Source of the DNA: Phaseolus vulgaris
Taxonomy: Eukaryota; Streptophyta; Magnoliopsida; Fabales; Fabaceae
Reading direction: 5' to 3'
NCBI RefSeq assembly: GCF_000499845.2
Contig: NC_023754.2
Span: 29,093,869-29,157,868 of the forward strand
Length of the DNA: 64,000 bases
In this document: piece by piece, positions 63,583 through 64,000 of the stretch
How the letters are laid out: each line of letters opens with the position of its first letter
Numbering within the stretch: position 1 is the first letter of the stretch
Program-made: the position numbers and the translations under genes
The notes under the pieces: model-generated
Told to the model about the DNA's origin: nothing
What the model saw: the letters and a program-made list of their open reading frames with translations, nothing else
Databases searched by the model: none

Positions 63583-64000
63583 TTGTACTGTCTAGGCCGA
63601 AAAGTCTCGACCGAAAGTCTTGACCGAAAGGTTAAATATAAAAAATAAATAAGTAAAATTAAATTAGTGATTATAGCAAAGCCCATGAGATGGACCCAAA
63701 TATACAGGTGTGTGTTTTCAAAATGTTAGGTGCAAAAAGAAAAGATCAAAGTAACTCTTAAGCCCAATAAGAGAGCCTTATAAATAGAGGTTCAACTCAA
63801 GAGGTAAGGGGATTCAATTTATCTGATGAACATAAAACTATATCTGACTTTGGCATCGGAGTGCCTTGCAGGTACACACACCCACCTGTGAGGAGAAGAA
63901 CCCGAGAGCACCTAGCTGAAGGAGAAGCCGAGAGCACCTAGCTGAAGGAGAAGCCGAGAGCACTTAGCCGAAAGAGAAGCCGAGAGCATCTACCTTGAGG
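63583..64000 (+). mobile_element. LTR-retrotransposon-like terminal repeat region, runs off the window
   Basis: A TATA box (TATAAATA, 63779-63786) lies about 60 bp before the strings GACTTTGGCATCGGAGTGCC and TTGCAGGTACAC, typical of the R/U5 end of legume LTR retrotransposons as I recall them. Three diverged CGACCGAAAG-like repeats at 63595-63632 and a TG-starting segment at 63583 may mark the left end. The region ends in a 26-bp tandem array. The rest of the element is outside the window, so identity rests on these motifs only. Confidence 0.55.
63892..64000. repeat. 26-bp tandem repeat, four units, reaching the window edge
   Basis: The unit GGAGAAGCCGAGAGCACCTA plus GCTGAA is repeated four times with small changes: the first has AACC in place of GCC, the third CTTAGCC, the fourth CATCTACC. 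Confidence 0.85.

Noticed and set aside
1..64000. CRISPR arrays, operons, bacterial-type islands, tRNA or rRNA genes
   Set aside because: The DNA is plant nuclear; no spaced identical repeats of CRISPR type were seen, and no tRNA or rRNA signature was recognised by eye.

Overview
This is nuclear DNA from a flowering plant. The genes are intron-rich with GT-AG splicing, the spacers are very AT-rich, and the protein families are plant-specific (VAL-type B3 repressor, SYP12 syntaxin, DUF4408/DUF761 protein). Repeat style and gene content fit a papilionoid legume such as Phaseolus, Vigna, Cajanus or Glycine; the species is an inference. Exons were assigned by hand from reading-frame continuity and GT/AG sites.

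Layout. 1-5.2 kb: the 3' half of a SYF1/XAB2-type splicing-factor gene on the + strand, cut by the window edge. 5.2-24.4 kb: a spacer holding a DUF4408/DUF761 membrane protein (7.9-8.8 kb, -), a Mutator-like MITE (13.2-13.5 kb), a LAZ1/DUF300 transmembrane protein (14.4-16.8 kb, -), a ~250-bp tandem array (17.7-18.6 kb), an RPA70-like single-strand-DNA-binding gene (20.1-21.3 kb, -), and a repeat-rich block reminiscent of Helitron debris (21.7-24.4 kb). 24.4-32.3 kb: a second, complete SYF1 gene on the - strand. It mirrors the first copy, introns and 3' flank included, so the window carries a large tail-to-tail inverted duplication. 34.1-35.0 kb: a single-exon syntaxin (SYP124/125-like, -) between two diverged direct repeats. 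36.6-47.9 kb: a 14-coding-exon B3/CW/EAR transcription repressor of the VAL (HSI2) family (-). 49-56.8 kb: gene-poor AT-rich DNA. 56.9-61.3 kb: a 10-exon sphingosine (long-chain base) kinase (-). 63.6-64 kb: the start of an LTR-retrotransposon-like sequence with a 26-bp tandem repeat.

The genes do not form one pathway. SYF1 belongs to the NineTeen/spliceosome complex and transcription-coupled repair, the syntaxin to plasma-membrane fusion, VAL to Polycomb-linked silencing of seed genes, SPHK to sphingolipid signalling, and LAZ1 to tonoplast/defence-related membrane function. Their order recalls two Arabidopsis neighbourhoods (LAZ1-like/DUF761/SYP125 near At1g11200-11250, and SPHK1/VAL3/LAZ1-like near At4g21540-21570, from memory), which suggests an ancestral block. 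The SYF1 pair appears to be a later inverted duplication superimposed on it. I found no clearly new biological system. The most notable structures are the inverted SYF1 duplication with in-frame microduplications, the MULE-MITE carrying five palindromes, and the RPA-like gene in its repeat-rich setting.
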